From the NCBI GenBank assembly GCA_019639175.1, contig JAHBSK010000007.1:62001-126000 (forward strand): DNA of 64,000 nucleotides, written 5' to 3'. Position numbers and translations under genes: made by a program. The notes beneath the pieces were generated by a model, which saw only the letters and a list, made by a program, of their open reading frames with translations, was not told the origin of the DNA and searched no databases. Origin of the DNA: Acidobacteriota bacterium. Its GTDB lineage: Bacteria; Acidobacteriota; Blastocatellia; Pyrinomonadales; Pyrinomonadaceae. Of the stretch, positions 7,682-15,538 are shown piece after piece (positions within the stretch are counted from its first letter, which is position 1; every line of letters begins with the position of its first letter).

Positions 7682-8262
7682 AGTTCACGATACATTATGT
7701 ACGCATCTGTCGGGCCGTTTTGTCTGTGGCGGAAGGCGTTGGGGACGGTGCCGATGATCCTCAATCCGAGTGACTGCCAGAGGCGAACGGCGGCGGTGTT
7801 TGAGGCAACGACGAAGTTGAACTGCATTGCCGTAAAGCCGAGCCGGCGGGCCTCGTCGAACGAAAATTCGCCCATTTTGCGCCCGATGCCTTTGCCGTGA
7901 GCCTCGGGCGAGACCATATAGGCGGCGTTGCAGACGTGGTCGCCGAGGCCGGGCTGATTGGGCTTCAGCCAAAACGTGCCGACGACCTTTTCGTTATGGC
8001 CGTCAGCGTCGGGCCGTGCATCGCTAACTGCATCGCGTAAACCACCACCTGCATCGACGGAAAAATTATCACTCTCCGCAGGAGGCTCTTGAGGCATGAC
8101 GGCGACGTAAACGTGTTTGTCCGGCGCGAACCAGTAGGCAAGCATCTCGTCCTCCGGTGCTTTCGGATCGAACACGTACGTGTCGCCGCCGGCGATAACG
8201 GCTTTTATAATGTTCCAAACAGCGGGCCTGTCTTCATTGCGGGCAGGCCTTATCCTTATCAT
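7678..8262 (-). CDS. GNAT-family N-acetyltransferase
   Basis: A 194-residue acetyltransferase of the GNAT fold. It begins MIRIRPARNEDRPAVWNIIK, the usual first strand and helix. The acetyl-CoA binding motif is GKGIGRKMGEFSFDEAR (about residues 122-138), followed by FNFVVASNTAAVRLWQSLG, which marks motif B. The acetyl acceptor is unknown; amino-acid N-acyltransferases and uncharacterised YhfO-like proteins share this pattern. A stretch near residues 60-85 (PPAESDNFSVDAGGGLRDA) looks like an insertion of low similarity to the family. Its stop overlaps the HEPN stop on the opposite strand by two bases. Confidence 0.87.
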   Translation of the reverse strand: MIRIRPARNEDRPAVWNIIKAVIAGGDTYVFDPKAPEDEMLAYWFAPDKHVYVAVMPQEPPAESDNFSVDAGGGLRDAVSDARPDADGHNEKVVGTFWLKPNQPGLGDHVCNAAYMVSPEAHGKGIGRKMGEFSFDEARRLGFTAMQFNFVVASNTAAVRLWQSLGLRIIGTVPNAFRHRQNGPTDAYIMYREL

Positions 8263-8270
8263 AACAAAAG

Positions 8271-8873
8271 CTAAAATTTGACCGAGATGGTCTTGGAAAA
8301 GGAATACATTCCCTTTCCGGGCGCCCTTTCCGGATAATTCATCACGCTTCCAATCTCGGCTGAATGTACCCTCAGGATCAGATTCAACCCCTTGCCGTCA
8401 GGCATTATCTCTCTTTCAGGAAAAACAAAGGTGAATACCGGATGAGGTTTAGCCTGTGCGGCTGTCCCGACGAAGGCGGCCTCGTACGTAGCAGCGGAAG
8501 CAAAAGCGCCACAGCCTGATGTCGCCTGCTCGCCGTAAAGCGTCTGTGCGCACAGCGTGTTCGCCTTTGGATCGACAGAAAATATCGCATCGGGGCCTGA
8601 ATCAGAGGTTTTGTTGCGGTTGATGTCGATGCCGACCCATACAAAATCCCGTGCCGGCGGAGATCCCTTTGTCTCATCTGAAAAATCGCTGAGAAGCTCA
8701 ACGACCAGGGTCAATTTTCCATCCGCTCTGTCTATGTATGCAAGATGCTCCTTGTTCTTTACCAGCGTCTTTCTTTCGGCGTTCGGTGCCTGAGAAAACG
8801 CCTCAAAACTCAAGAGCAGGACCAGGCAGACAACCGGTGCCGCCAGGAAACCTCCTCGGAAAATGCGTGACAT
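8271..8873 (-). CDS. Secreted protein of unknown function
   Basis: A 200-residue protein that I do not recognise. A clear Sec signal peptide (MSRIFRGGFLAAPVVCLVLLLSFEAFSQA) is followed by a mature domain rich in beta-type sequence (KLTLVVELLSDFSD, FVWVGIDINRNKTSDSG, FTFVFPEREIMPDGKG). The central region has two cysteines in LCAQTLYGEQATSGCGAF that could form a disulfide. The pattern VGIDINRN..SD.GPDAIF resembles secreted beta-sandwich carbohydrate-binding or DOMON-like proteins, but I cannot assign it. It starts 8 bp before the GNAT gene on the same strand and may be co-transcribed with it. The 257 bp upstream (8874-9130) show no supported gene. Confidence 0.7.
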   Translation of the reverse strand: MSRIFRGGFLAAPVVCLVLLLSFEAFSQAPNAERKTLVKNKEHLAYIDRADGKLTLVVELLSDFSDETKGSPPARDFVWVGIDINRNKTSDSGPDAIFSVDPKANTLCAQTLYGEQATSGCGAFASAATYEAAFVGTAAQAKPHPVFTFVFPEREIMPDGKGLNLILRVHSAEIGSVMNYPERAPGKGMYSFSKTISVKF

Positions 8874-9130
8874 ATGTTCCTCCTGTTTGTGGCCACATTT
8901 AGTTTAAGGTTAAAAGACCGTACGAATGTCAAAACGTCCCGTTGCCATATCGGGACATCGTCGTACCGTTCCCAAATACCCGGGCGGACAAGGCCGCTAA
9001 TGCGCCAACATCGGCCTTTATATCCATTCCCTATGTTATGTGAAAAGCATATAAATGCTGTCCGTCTGGCCCGATAACAAAGCTGATCTCCATGCTTCGC
9101 ATCATAAAGGCCAGGTTGCGGTATTTTGCA

Positions 9131-9553
9131 CTACATCTCGCCTGTCGGCAAATCGCCAATGGCGGCTTTTTTCAATTTGAACTTCCAGACCATGCGTTCG
9201 CGGCCCTCATCGAACACATATTCACCGGCCAGAACATGCCAATATCCGAGGAATTCCCATTCGTTGACCCGGAGCTTATTGAACAGCGGAACAGCGTGTC
9301 CCGTTCCTGCCGCCGAAAGGAGCGCCCGGTTGGCGGCATCCGGTTTCTGATCGCCCCGCCTGCCCGAACCGGTGTAAAAAAAAGTGTCATCAGTGCCGCC
9401 GTGAAAATCAGGATAGCAGGGATTTATCCTGCCAAGATCGGTCAGGAGCGAGACGAGCCTTCCGTTCTTTTGATAAATGCCGTTTCGCGAACGGTGAACC
9501 GAAGCCACAACACTCCATGGATAAACTGTCCCGATCTCAAATTTTTGCGGCAT
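9131..9553 (-). CDS. Small SRA-like (ScoMcrA-type) domain protein
   Basis: A 140-residue protein beginning MPQKFEIGTVYPWSVVAS. The core YTGSGRRGDQ, then NRALL, HAVPLF and WEFLGYWHV, follows the pattern of SRA domains of the ScoMcrA type: an aromatic-TG-x-G-x-x-GD loop, a conserved NRA helix and a closing Y/F-x-G strand. SRA domains read modified cytosines or phosphorothioate DNA and are usually fused to HNH or other nucleases. Here no nuclease is fused or adjacent, and the protein ends at WKFKLKKAAIGDLPTGEM. It may be a stand-alone reader or a remnant. The assignment is by motif pattern only. Confidence 0.5.
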   Translation of the reverse strand: MPQKFEIGTVYPWSVVASVHRSRNGIYQKNGRLVSLLTDLGRINPCYPDFHGGTDDTFFYTGSGRRGDQKPDAANRALLSAAGTGHAVPLFNKLRVNEWEFLGYWHVLAGEYVFDEGRERMVWKFKLKKAAIGDLPTGEM

Positions 9554-9596
9554 TCCGAAAAATAATAACAGATAGCCCGCTCATGCCGGAAAATGA

Positions 9597-9630
9597 AAAG
9601 CCCCCTTTTCTTATGAAACGGAGGCTTTAT
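9597..9630 (-). terminator. Terminator-like hairpin after the lipoprotein gene
   Basis: On the minus strand AAAGCC-x-CC pairs with GG-x-GGCTTT across a 14-nt loop and ends in TTTTC. It lies 20 bp beyond the stop at 9651. Confidence 0.5.
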
Positions 9631-9650
9631 CTTTGAAGAGGAGCTGAAGC

Positions 9651-10073
9651 TTACTTATATTGATCAAGCGTCGATTTTGCAGCGTCCATTGCGGCTTTGC
9701 AGGCTGTTTCCAAACCGGCTTTGCCCTGAGGTGTCGAGGCAGCCTGCTTCCAGGCATTCCTGCTCTGTTCCAAAGTGCTCTTGTAAGCATCCTTTGATGC
9801 CTGCGGAACGTTCGGATTTTCGATGAATTTGTCCATCGCTGCAAGATATTCATCACAGGCAGCAACGCCGGTCACAGCGGCAGCATCATCTTTCTTGTCC
9901 GCGTCGTCCTTTTTATCCGCATCAGCGTCTTTCTTGTCGGTGTCAGCAGTGTTTGTCGTGCTGGACGTGTTTGCTGTGTTGGACGTCGAATTGGCAGCCG
10001 GTCCATCGGTGCCTCCGCAGCCGAACACAGCCAGGCAAAGCGCCAGAATGATGGTTAAGTTGAAAGTTTTCAT
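9651..10073 (-). CDS. Small lipoprotein with Asp/Lys-rich linker
   Basis: A 140-residue predicted lipoprotein of unknown function. The signal peptide MKTFNLTIILALCLAVFGC ends in a lipobox (AVFGC), with lipidation expected at C19 and Gly-Gly after it. A Thr/Asn/Ser-rich stretch (about 25-45) and an Asp/Lys/Ala repeat (DKKDADADKKDD, about 46-65) form a flexible linker. The C-terminal 70 residues (VAACDEYLAAMDKFIENPNV ... DAAKSTLDQYK) are a helical domain with two cysteines, C74 and C126, perhaps joined. The layout fits an outer-membrane or periplasmic helical-hairpin lipoprotein. A hairpin follows the gene. The 236 bp upstream to 10309 show nothing recognisable. Confidence 0.75.
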   Translation of the reverse strand: MKTFNLTIILALCLAVFGCGGTDGPAANSTSNTANTSSTTNTADTDKKDADADKKDDADKKDDAAAVTGVAACDEYLAAMDKFIENPNVPQASKDAYKSTLEQSRNAWKQAASTPQGKAGLETACKAAMDAAKSTLDQYK

Positions 10074-10309
10074 TTTTCCTCCAGTTTGTTTTGTTGGATC
10101 CGGCCTGTCGGCCGGCGTTGTATAAGTGCGCGATCAGGTGCTGTCGGCGATATGATACTGCCTGTCCGAACAGCCGCGTACGCGCCGGATAAAGAGTTTA
10201 GGATCAAATGCAAAAACCGCAATGGTTTTGTCACGAAAGGAATCTAAACCCAGTTTCATATAATTTGTCAATCCGAGCGGCCAAAGAGTCTTTCGGCGAT
10301 CCGCCCCGA

Positions 10310-10903
10310 TCAATCGTCAGCAGGCCCAAACCGATAGACCAAAAATCCTATTGCACGGGCCGATTTTCCGCCAAATACAGGCCGATTGAACTTTGACGCA
10401 AGGGCAGCGCGTTCGGCCTCCGGCCATAGTTCTTTATTGCCTGTTCTGCCTTTTGCTTCGATGACGCTGCCGTCGGTTTCGATCAATATCTCTACCTGAA
10501 CCAGCCCTTTTGCGCCGTTTTCCTTAGCGGCGCGCGTGTGATATGGCTTTTCAGCCGAAACCACCTCAAAATTCAGAAAAGTGTATTTGTCGCCCACGAC
10601 AAAGCCGTCATACTTCTTGTTTGCAGCCGCCTGCCGTGTGGTGTTTTTGGCTCCCGCTTTGGCGGTTGTCGTGCGTTTTGCGTTGCGGCCTTTGGAACCG
10701 GCTGTCGAGCGGGCAGAGCTTTTCGCCGAACCTGACCGGGCCTGCGCTCCGCTGCTGCCGACAGACGAACCTGCGCCGGCCGCCGCTCCCGCCGGCGGTT
10801 CATCGACGGCCATGATCGCTCCCTGCTGGGCGTGGACATCAACCGCAGCGAATATCGTCACCGCGACCGCAAAAGCTATGAAATATTTTAGGTTTCTCAT
10901 CAT
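10310..10903 (-). CDS. Exported protein with C-terminal TonB-like domain
   Basis: A 197-residue protein from the ATG at 10903. MMRNLKYFIAFAVAVTIFAAVDVHAQQ is a signal peptide. Next comes a Ser/Ala/Lys/Arg-rich basic linker (about 45-95: ARSGSAKSSARSTAGSKGRN). The last 85 residues match the TonB C-terminal domain: AKENGAKGLVQVEILIETDGSV, then WPEAERAALASKFNRPVFGGK. A continuous frame extends 40 codons upstream, but that part has no signal peptide, so the inner start is preferred. Unlike true TonB it has no Pro-rich spanning region and its anchor looks cleavable. It may help assemble envelope complexes rather than energise transport. A similar protein is encoded at 37419. Confidence 0.72.
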   Translation of the reverse strand: MMRNLKYFIAFAVAVTIFAAVDVHAQQGAIMAVDEPPAGAAAGAGSSVGSSGAQARSGSAKSSARSTAGSKGRNAKRTTTAKAGAKNTTRQAAANKKYDGFVVGDKYTFLNFEVVSAEKPYHTRAAKENGAKGLVQVEILIETDGSVIEAKGRTGNKELWPEAERAALASKFNRPVFGGKSARAIGFLVYRFGPADD

Positions 10904-11027
10904 TTGCAGATATTTACGTATATGCTGTGCTATGCCATTTCTGACGGCCAAATGATACGACGTTCTTTTTTGCGGGATTTGCGCGAATGACCTCTCATGA
11001 GGCCGGATCGGGCCTTTTGACATAACA

Positions 11028-11555
11028 ATGTCGCCTCTGCCCGCACGGCGTTATATTATATATGGAAACAAGGATCGGGCAAACGCCCTTTGGTCATTCA
11101 CATTGAAACGTCTGATACGAAAGATATGGAGGCGATTGCCGGGCGGATTGCGGCTAAGGGCCATCCGCATGTCGCAGCCAAAGTTCACGGCCTCGTCTGC
11201 GGTCGTTATCGCGAACGGCAGCGGCGAGGTGCTGCTGCTCGATCATGTCCTGCGCCCTTTTTCCGGTTGGGGACTGCCCGGCGGCTTTATCAGCCACGGC
11301 GAACAGCCCGAAGAAGCGGTCCGGCGCGAGGTCAGCGAAGAGGTCGGCATTGAACTCACCTCGGTGAGCCTGTACAGCGTTCGCTGTCTGGATCGTCATA
11401 TAGAGTTCATCTTTTCCGCGCGGACGGACGGAGAACCGGAGGTCAAAAGTCATGAGATCATCGGCTTTGGCTGGTTCGCGGCAGACGGCCTGCCTGACAA
11501 ATTGAGCCGGGCACAGGCGTCCATTATCCGGTCTGTTTTGTCTGATGCGGATTGA
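11028..11555 (+). CDS. NUDIX hydrolase
   Basis: A nucleotide-diphosphate hydrolase of up to 175 residues. The Nudix box G-x5-E-x7-REUxEExGU is complete in GGFISHGEQPEEAVRREVSE followed by EVGIE. The strand VLLLDHVLRPFSGWGLPGG before it is typical of NUDIX proteins with unknown substrate. The ATG at 11028 gives the longest frame; a TTG at 11103, opening KRLIRKIWRRLPGG, may be the real start, since the first 25 residues look non-homologous. It lies 67 bp upstream of the pyrE-like gene on the same strand. Confidence 0.88.
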   Translation: MSPLPARRYIIYGNKDRANALWSFTLKRLIRKIWRRLPGGLRLRAIRMSQPKFTASSAVVIANGSGEVLLLDHVLRPFSGWGLPGGFISHGEQPEEAVRREVSEEVGIELTSVSLYSVRCLDRHIEFIFSARTDGEPEVKSHEIIGFGWFAADGLPDKLSRAQASIIRSVLSDAD

Positions 11556-11622
11556 TAAAACAATGCCCAGCCGTTAAAATAGCGTTTTCGTTTGAAAAGG
11601 CAGATTTTTTTGGGAGACACAA

Positions 11623-12237
11623 ATGGTCGATCTCGTTCCTTCATCCGAATCGGTGATGCAGATCCTGACAGAAACAGGAGCATATCGCCGAGGACACTAC
11701 ATCTATCCTAACGGTAAACACGCATCTCATTATTTTCAGATGCCGCTTGCCTTTCGTTTCTATGACAACGCCCGCATCCTTTCTGTTGGATTAAGCCGCC
11801 TGTTCCGTGTTGAAAAGGCGATCTCCAGCCGGTTGCCGCGCGTCTCGGTCATCAGCCCGAGTCCGGGCGGCATCATGGTGGCTTTCGGTGTTCGCGAGGC
11901 ACTCGGCGCCGACCAGATCTATTGGGCCGAACGCGAGGACGGCGAGCGTCAGTTTCGCCAATACATCGGAAAAGGCGACGTTTATCCGGCGATAATTGTT
12001 GATGACATAGTTCGTTCGGGCCGTGCTTTGGCCGAAACCATCGAACTTGTGAAAGAACTCGGCACTGAGGTCATCGGCATCGGTTCGATCGTTCGTTTTG
12101 GCGACGCGCCGGACGAATTTGACGGCATACCGTTGAAAAGCCTGATGACATTCGATGTGCATTTCTATGACACCGAAGAAGAGTGGAAAGTGTCGCGAAG
12201 CGCCTCAGACGCGGTAGAAGAGCGTGTCCGCTACTAA
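11623..12237 (+). CDS. pyrE: Orotate phosphoribosyltransferase-like protein
   Basis: A 204-residue type I phosphoribosyltransferase. The PRPP-binding motif is AIIVDDIVRSGRAL (about residues 122-135), and the N-terminal TGAYRRGHYIYPNGKHASHY matches the orotate enzyme family, which converts orotate and PRPP to OMP in pyrimidine synthesis. The region SVISPSPGGIMVAFGVREAL resembles the G-x-x-x-G loop of PyrE. The start has a good ribosome-binding site (GGGAG 8 bp upstream). No other pyr gene is adjacent, so the specificity rests on sequence alone; other family members remain possible. A bidirectional terminator follows. Confidence 0.75.
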   Translation: MVDLVPSSESVMQILTETGAYRRGHYIYPNGKHASHYFQMPLAFRFYDNARILSVGLSRLFRVEKAISSRLPRVSVISPSPGGIMVAFGVREALGADQIYWAEREDGERQFRQYIGKGDVYPAIIVDDIVRSGRALAETIELVKELGTEVIGIGSIVRFGDAPDEFDGIPLKSLMTFDVHFYDTEEEWKVSRSASDAVEERVRY

Positions 12238-12262
12238 ATTCATTCTGTTATGTCAGATCCCC

Positions 12263-12307
12263 AAAATGCCCGCAGTACGGATAGTGTCCGTCGGTTGCGG
12301 GCATTTT
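12263..12307. terminator. Bidirectional terminator between convergent genes
   Basis: Perfect 12-bp arms, AAAATGCCCGCA (12263-12274) and TGCGGGCATTTT (12296-12307), with a 21-nt loop. It sits between the pyrE-like stop (12237) and the stop of the minus-strand acyltransferase (12309), and gives a T-run in both directions. Confidence 0.85.
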
Positions 12308-12308
12308 G

Positions 12309-13697
12309 TCATTCATGCGTCAGCCCAAGCCGTTGAAGGCCTTCCTGAAGGTCGTTGCGTTCAACGTAAAGCCGCAGAAAGCTCTCTTTTTTTGTAAAGA
12401 ACATTCGTATCGCCCTTGCCCAGCCGCGCAATTCCTCAAGGTCCTCAAGCGTCACCAGAGCGATGTATCCTGTCAAAAATGAGGTCGGGACGGACAGCAC
12501 GGCGGCCTGCCATCCACAAAAATAATAAACCGCTCCGGCAACGATAAGCCACGTCAGCGGCATAAAGACCAGGCCTGCCAGCACCTTTACGGTAGAGGCG
12601 ACATCATCGGCCCCGTGACGGGAATAGATCGCCGCGAAAAGTTTGCAAAGCTGATATGCCGGCGTGTGGAGCAATGCCCCGATGACCGCAACAGGGGCCA
12701 GCACGAGCAGATACCACGTTTGCAGAAACGCCTGCTTTACGACAAACCCGCGTGTGAAACGCGACAGCGAAAGGTGTTCCGGCTGAAGTTTCAGAGCCGC
12801 CAGTTTTTGCTCAAATTTCACTATCTTTTCATCTAGTTCCGCAAGTTCGGGCGGACGCTCGCCGCTCTGATCGCCGATGTACCGCTGTAAAAATATCTGA
12901 CGCTTGTGCAGTTCGCGGCCGCTGCCGTTTGCCGAAAAGAAAACTCCGCGTGCGGCATCAGCCGTGTTCAGTTCCGCTTCGGTCTCTGCGTTTATCGTCA
13001 CCTCGCGAAGCGCGTCCTCGATCTTCGCCGTCAGAGCTTTTACGTCTTCTCGCGGCGGATCGCCGTCCGCGTCCAATGTGACCGAAGGAACACGGAACGC
13101 TTTGCCGAAATGCAGCAACGCCTCGCTGCGAAATGTTGTCTTGCTGGTGTAATAAAGCCCGACCGGCACGATCTGGACGCCTTTGCCGCCGTCTTCATTC
13201 ATCGAAGCCGCGCCGAGTGCGATGCGGGCCGCACCGGTCTTTGCCGGCAGCATCTTGGACGAATTATGCGAAACACCCTCAGGAAATAACGCGATGGAAC
13301 CGCCGCGTTTCAAAAGATCGCGAGCGGCGGCAAAGGTCTTCAGGTTCTGCGAAACGTCCTCTCCCGCGTCCATCCGCCGATACACCGGCAGGGCCTCGAC
13401 CTGTTTCAGCAGAAAGGAAATGACCGGCATTCGGAACAATGTTGATTTTGCGAGAAACGATATTTTCCTGGGCAATGCAACGAAAACAAGCGCGGGGTCG
13501 ATCAGCCCGTTAGGGTGATTCAAAACAAAAATGACACCTGTTCCATCTGGAACGAGGTGTTCGTTGACGGTTTCGATGCGGCGGAAAAAAAGTTTCAGCG
13601 CGGAACCAAAGATAAAGAGCAGCACCCGAAACGTCGGCCCGCCCTTTCGCGAACGAAGAATATCACGCAGGCGAATTGTTCGGTGATCTTCCTCCAT
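12309..13697 (-). CDS. Membrane-bound acyltransferase, GPAT/PlsC-like
   Basis: A 462-residue glycerolipid acyltransferase-like protein. The catalytic block is NHPNGLID (about residues 60-67), where H-x5-D replaces the usual H-x4-D. This spacing recurs in larger bacterial glycerophosphate acyltransferase-like proteins. The second block FPEGVSHNSS (about 138-147) carries the substrate-binding glutamate. After the acyltransferase domain comes a coiled-coil-like stretch (ELAELDEKIVKFEQKLAALK) and then several C-terminal membrane segments (YLLVLAPVAVIGALLHT, VLAGLVFMPLTWLIVAGAVYY). It probably acylates glycerol 3-phosphate or lysophospholipid at the inner membrane. A second, smaller PlsC is encoded at 38362. 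It ends two bases beyond the shared terminator. Confidence 0.85.
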   Translation of the reverse strand: MEEDHRTIRLRDILRSRKGGPTFRVLLFIFGSALKLFFRRIETVNEHLVPDGTGVIFVLNHPNGLIDPALVFVALPRKISFLAKSTLFRMPVISFLLKQVEALPVYRRMDAGEDVSQNLKTFAAARDLLKRGGSIALFPEGVSHNSSKMLPAKTGAARIALGAASMNEDGGKGVQIVPVGLYYTSKTTFRSEALLHFGKAFRVPSVTLDADGDPPREDVKALTAKIEDALREVTINAETEAELNTADAARGVFFSANGSGRELHKRQIFLQRYIGDQSGERPPELAELDEKIVKFEQKLAALKLQPEHLSLSRFTRGFVVKQAFLQTWYLLVLAPVAVIGALLHTPAYQLCKLFAAIYSRHGADDVASTVKVLAGLVFMPLTWLIVAGAVYYFCGWQAAVLSVPTSFLTGYIALVTLEDLEELRGWARAIRMFFTKKESFLRLYVERNDLQEGLQRLGLTHE

Positions 13698-13713
13698 CGG
13701 CTGTTTACGTCAA

Positions 13714-13833
13714 GTCTTGAGTCTTGAGTCTTGAGCGGCTTGCCGCTTCGCCGTGCGGAAAGGCTGTGCCTTTCCGGCAGGCTCCAGAAAATACTCTTGC
13801 GGCTATGCCGCCGATCCGTTTGCGAACACGGAT
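13714..13833. repeat. Heptad repeats followed by a string of hairpins
   Basis: Three GTCTTGA units (13714-13734) run directly into four perfect hairpins: GCGGC-TT-GCCGC (13735-13746), GGAAAGGC-TGT-GCCTTTCC (13757-13775), GCGGC-TAT-GCCGC (13799-13811) and ATCCGT...ACGGAT (13814-13833). It fills the gap between recR and the acyltransferase. The arrangement of heptads then hairpins mirrors 2275-2542. Confidence 0.85.
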
Positions 13834-13845
13834 GCCCGCGTTCCG

Positions 13846-14460
13846 TCAGATCTCGTGGCGGTTCGCGAGTGCTTTGTCCATCGTCACTTCATCAACGTAT
13901 TCCAGATCGGATCCGACGGGCATTCCCATCGCGATCCGCGTTGTTTTTACGCCAAGCGGCTTCAGCAGGCGGGCGATATACGTTGCGGTGGCCTCGCCCT
14001 CGGTCGTCGGGTTTGTGGCGATGATGATCTCTTTTACCTCAACGCCTTCATTGTTTTCCGGCAGCAGACGCGGCAAAAGATTGGCAATCATCAGCTCATC
14101 CGGCCCGATGCCGCGTATCGGCGACAAGGCTCCGTGCAAAATATGATAAAGCCCTTTATAGGAACGCGTCTTTTCGACCGCGACCAGATTATACGGTTCC
14201 TCGATGATGCAGATCATCGAACGGTCACGCTGCGGATTGGCGCAATAAAGGCACGGATCGATATCGGTCAGGTTGTTGCACACCGAACAGAATGAGATCT
14301 TTTCCTTTACCTCGCGCAGCGATGCAATAAAATTATCGACCTCAGACCGAGGCCGCCGCAAAATATAGAACGCCAGCCGCTGGGCCGATTTGTGCCCGAT
14401 CCCCGGCAGGCGTTTGAATTCATCGATCAGCTTGGCGACCGGTTCTGAGTAGTCTAACAT
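13846..14460 (-). CDS. recR: Recombination mediator protein RecR
   Basis: A 204-residue RecR, the partner of RecF/RecO in loading RecA onto gapped DNA. The N-terminal helix-hairpin-helix (EFKRLPGIGHKSAQRLAFY) is followed by a four-cysteine zinc finger (CSVCNN ... CLYC, about residues 54-69) and a Toprim domain (CIIEEPYNLVAVEKT ... IIATNPTTEGEATATYIARLL). The ATG at 14460 giving MLDYSEPVAKLI is the canonical start; the frame has an upstream TTG at 14472. It lies 8 bp after an unrelated secreted-protein gene, which separates it from ybaB. In many bacteria ybaB and recR are adjacent and follow dnaX; dnaX is not in this window. Confidence 0.96.
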   Translation of the reverse strand: MLDYSEPVAKLIDEFKRLPGIGHKSAQRLAFYILRRPRSEVDNFIASLREVKEKISFCSVCNNLTDIDPCLYCANPQRDRSMICIIEEPYNLVAVEKTRSYKGLYHILHGALSPIRGIGPDELMIANLLPRLLPENNEGVEVKEIIIATNPTTEGEATATYIARLLKPLGVKTTRIAMGMPVGSDLEYVDEVTMDKALANRHEI

Positions 14461-14468
14461 TGGATATT

Positions 14469-14945
14469 TCAATTCCCGCCATCTTTTAGAAGATCGTCTA
14501 AATCCGATTCCTTCATTCCCGAAGGAAAGTGTTTAAAAGCCGTTCGCGCAGGATTTCGACGAGTTAGATATAGACCACGAATTGCCGCCAACGAGGATTC
14601 TTCGTCTTCGAAATCGACATCTGAGAAAAATCTTTCTGCAATATTTCGGTCAGTAAAAAAAATTATTGTTATGCCGTCAATATCTTCCTTTACGAGGAAA
14701 TCCTCCACACGCTCCGAAAATTTGAGGCTCTCTTCCTCAATAAGGGCTTTTGATGAAACAAAAACAGTCATGATAAGAGATTTACTCCCACCTGTCGCCA
14801 CTCCATCAGTGTATAAATAGTCAGAGATGATTATCTCAAACTGTGAATCACTAAGGGACGATAACTGCTTTTCTGAGATCTGTGCTTGAACACACTGCCA
14901 CCCAGATAAGAACACAAATAAGAATAATGCACCTATTGTTTTCAT
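14469..14945 (-). CDS. Exported protein between ybaB and recR
   Basis: A 158-residue protein I do not recognise. MKTIGALFLFVFLSGWQCVQAQ is a likely Sec signal peptide; the cysteine before the cleavage site is not in a lipobox. The mature part mixes acidic and hydrophobic stretches (SLSDSQFEIIISDYLYTDGV, SLIMTVFVSSKALIEE, GITIIFFTDRNIAERFFSDV). The sequence is richer in AT than its neighbours, which suggests a later insertion into the ybaB-recR pair. It is probably co-transcribed with both, since it follows ybaB by 33 bp and precedes recR by 8 bp. Confidence 0.7.
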   Translation of the reverse strand: MKTIGALFLFVFLSGWQCVQAQISEKQLSSLSDSQFEIIISDYLYTDGVATGGSKSLIMTVFVSSKALIEEESLKFSERVEDFLVKEDIDGITIIFFTDRNIAERFFSDVDFEDEESSLAAIRGLYLTRRNPARTAFKHFPSGMKESDLDDLLKDGGN

Positions 14946-14978
14946 CGGGTCAGATCAGAAGAAAAACCGCTTCCAGCA

Positions 14979-15284
14979 TTACATCAAGCCCGGCGGGAGC
15001 ATTCCGCCGAGTTTTCCTTTGAGCGATTCTTCGACCTTGCGGTGGGCTTCATTGAGTGCCGCAACGGTCAGGTCCTGTATCATCTCGACATCGCCGTCCT
15101 TGACGATATCAGGTGAAATGATGAGTTCGACCACCTCAAAATCGCCGCGCATCTTGACCGCCACGGCTCCGCCGCCCGCCGAAGCCTCAACGACCGTTTC
15201 CTTCATCTCGCGACCCATCTGCTCCTGCATTTTCTGGGCCTGCTGCATCATCGAATTAAGATCAAATCCACCTGGTAATTTCAT
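14979..15284 (-). CDS. ybaB: YbaB/EbfC-family nucleoid-associated protein
   Basis: A 101-residue DNA-binding protein of the YbaB/EbfC family, which forms a tweezer-like dimer on DNA. It begins MKLPGGFDLNSMMQQAQKMQ and has the family core VEASAGGGAVAVKMRGDFEVV, followed by ISPDIVKDGDVEMIQDLTVAA and a C terminus rich in Gly/Pro/Met. Length is normal. GGAAG lies 9 bp before the ATG. It heads a minus-strand group with an exported protein and recR. Confidence 0.95.
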   Translation of the reverse strand: MKLPGGFDLNSMMQQAQKMQEQMGREMKETVVEASAGGGAVAVKMRGDFEVVELIISPDIVKDGDVEMIQDLTVAALNEAHRKVEESLKGKLGGMLPPGLM

Positions 15285-15538
15285 AATCAGTGCTTCCTTT
15301 TTCTGTAGGATCTTTTAGCAAACAATCGTATCTGTCAACAGGGCTAATTGCAAACCTTGATATTTTCCGAACGGGCAAAACCGTAAGATCGACGGCCATA
15401 TCTGCTGCCACGTGGTTTTGGCAGTTAAAGATATTTTCTTCTGATGGAAAGGCCGTCTTTTTGATGCCTGCAAATCGTGTTAAAATTCCTGGCTGTACGA
15501 TCTACACACGTCCACTGACCGTTCTCATGTGATCAATT

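Noticed and set aside
8874..9130. Small plus-strand frames between the exported protein and the SRA-like gene
   Set aside because: Short, without start signals or recognisable sequence, and partly antisense to the neighbouring gene.
15290..15532. 80-codon open frame in the ybaB gap
   Set aside because: No ribosome-binding site, domain or signal peptide, and it starts within the ybaB leader.
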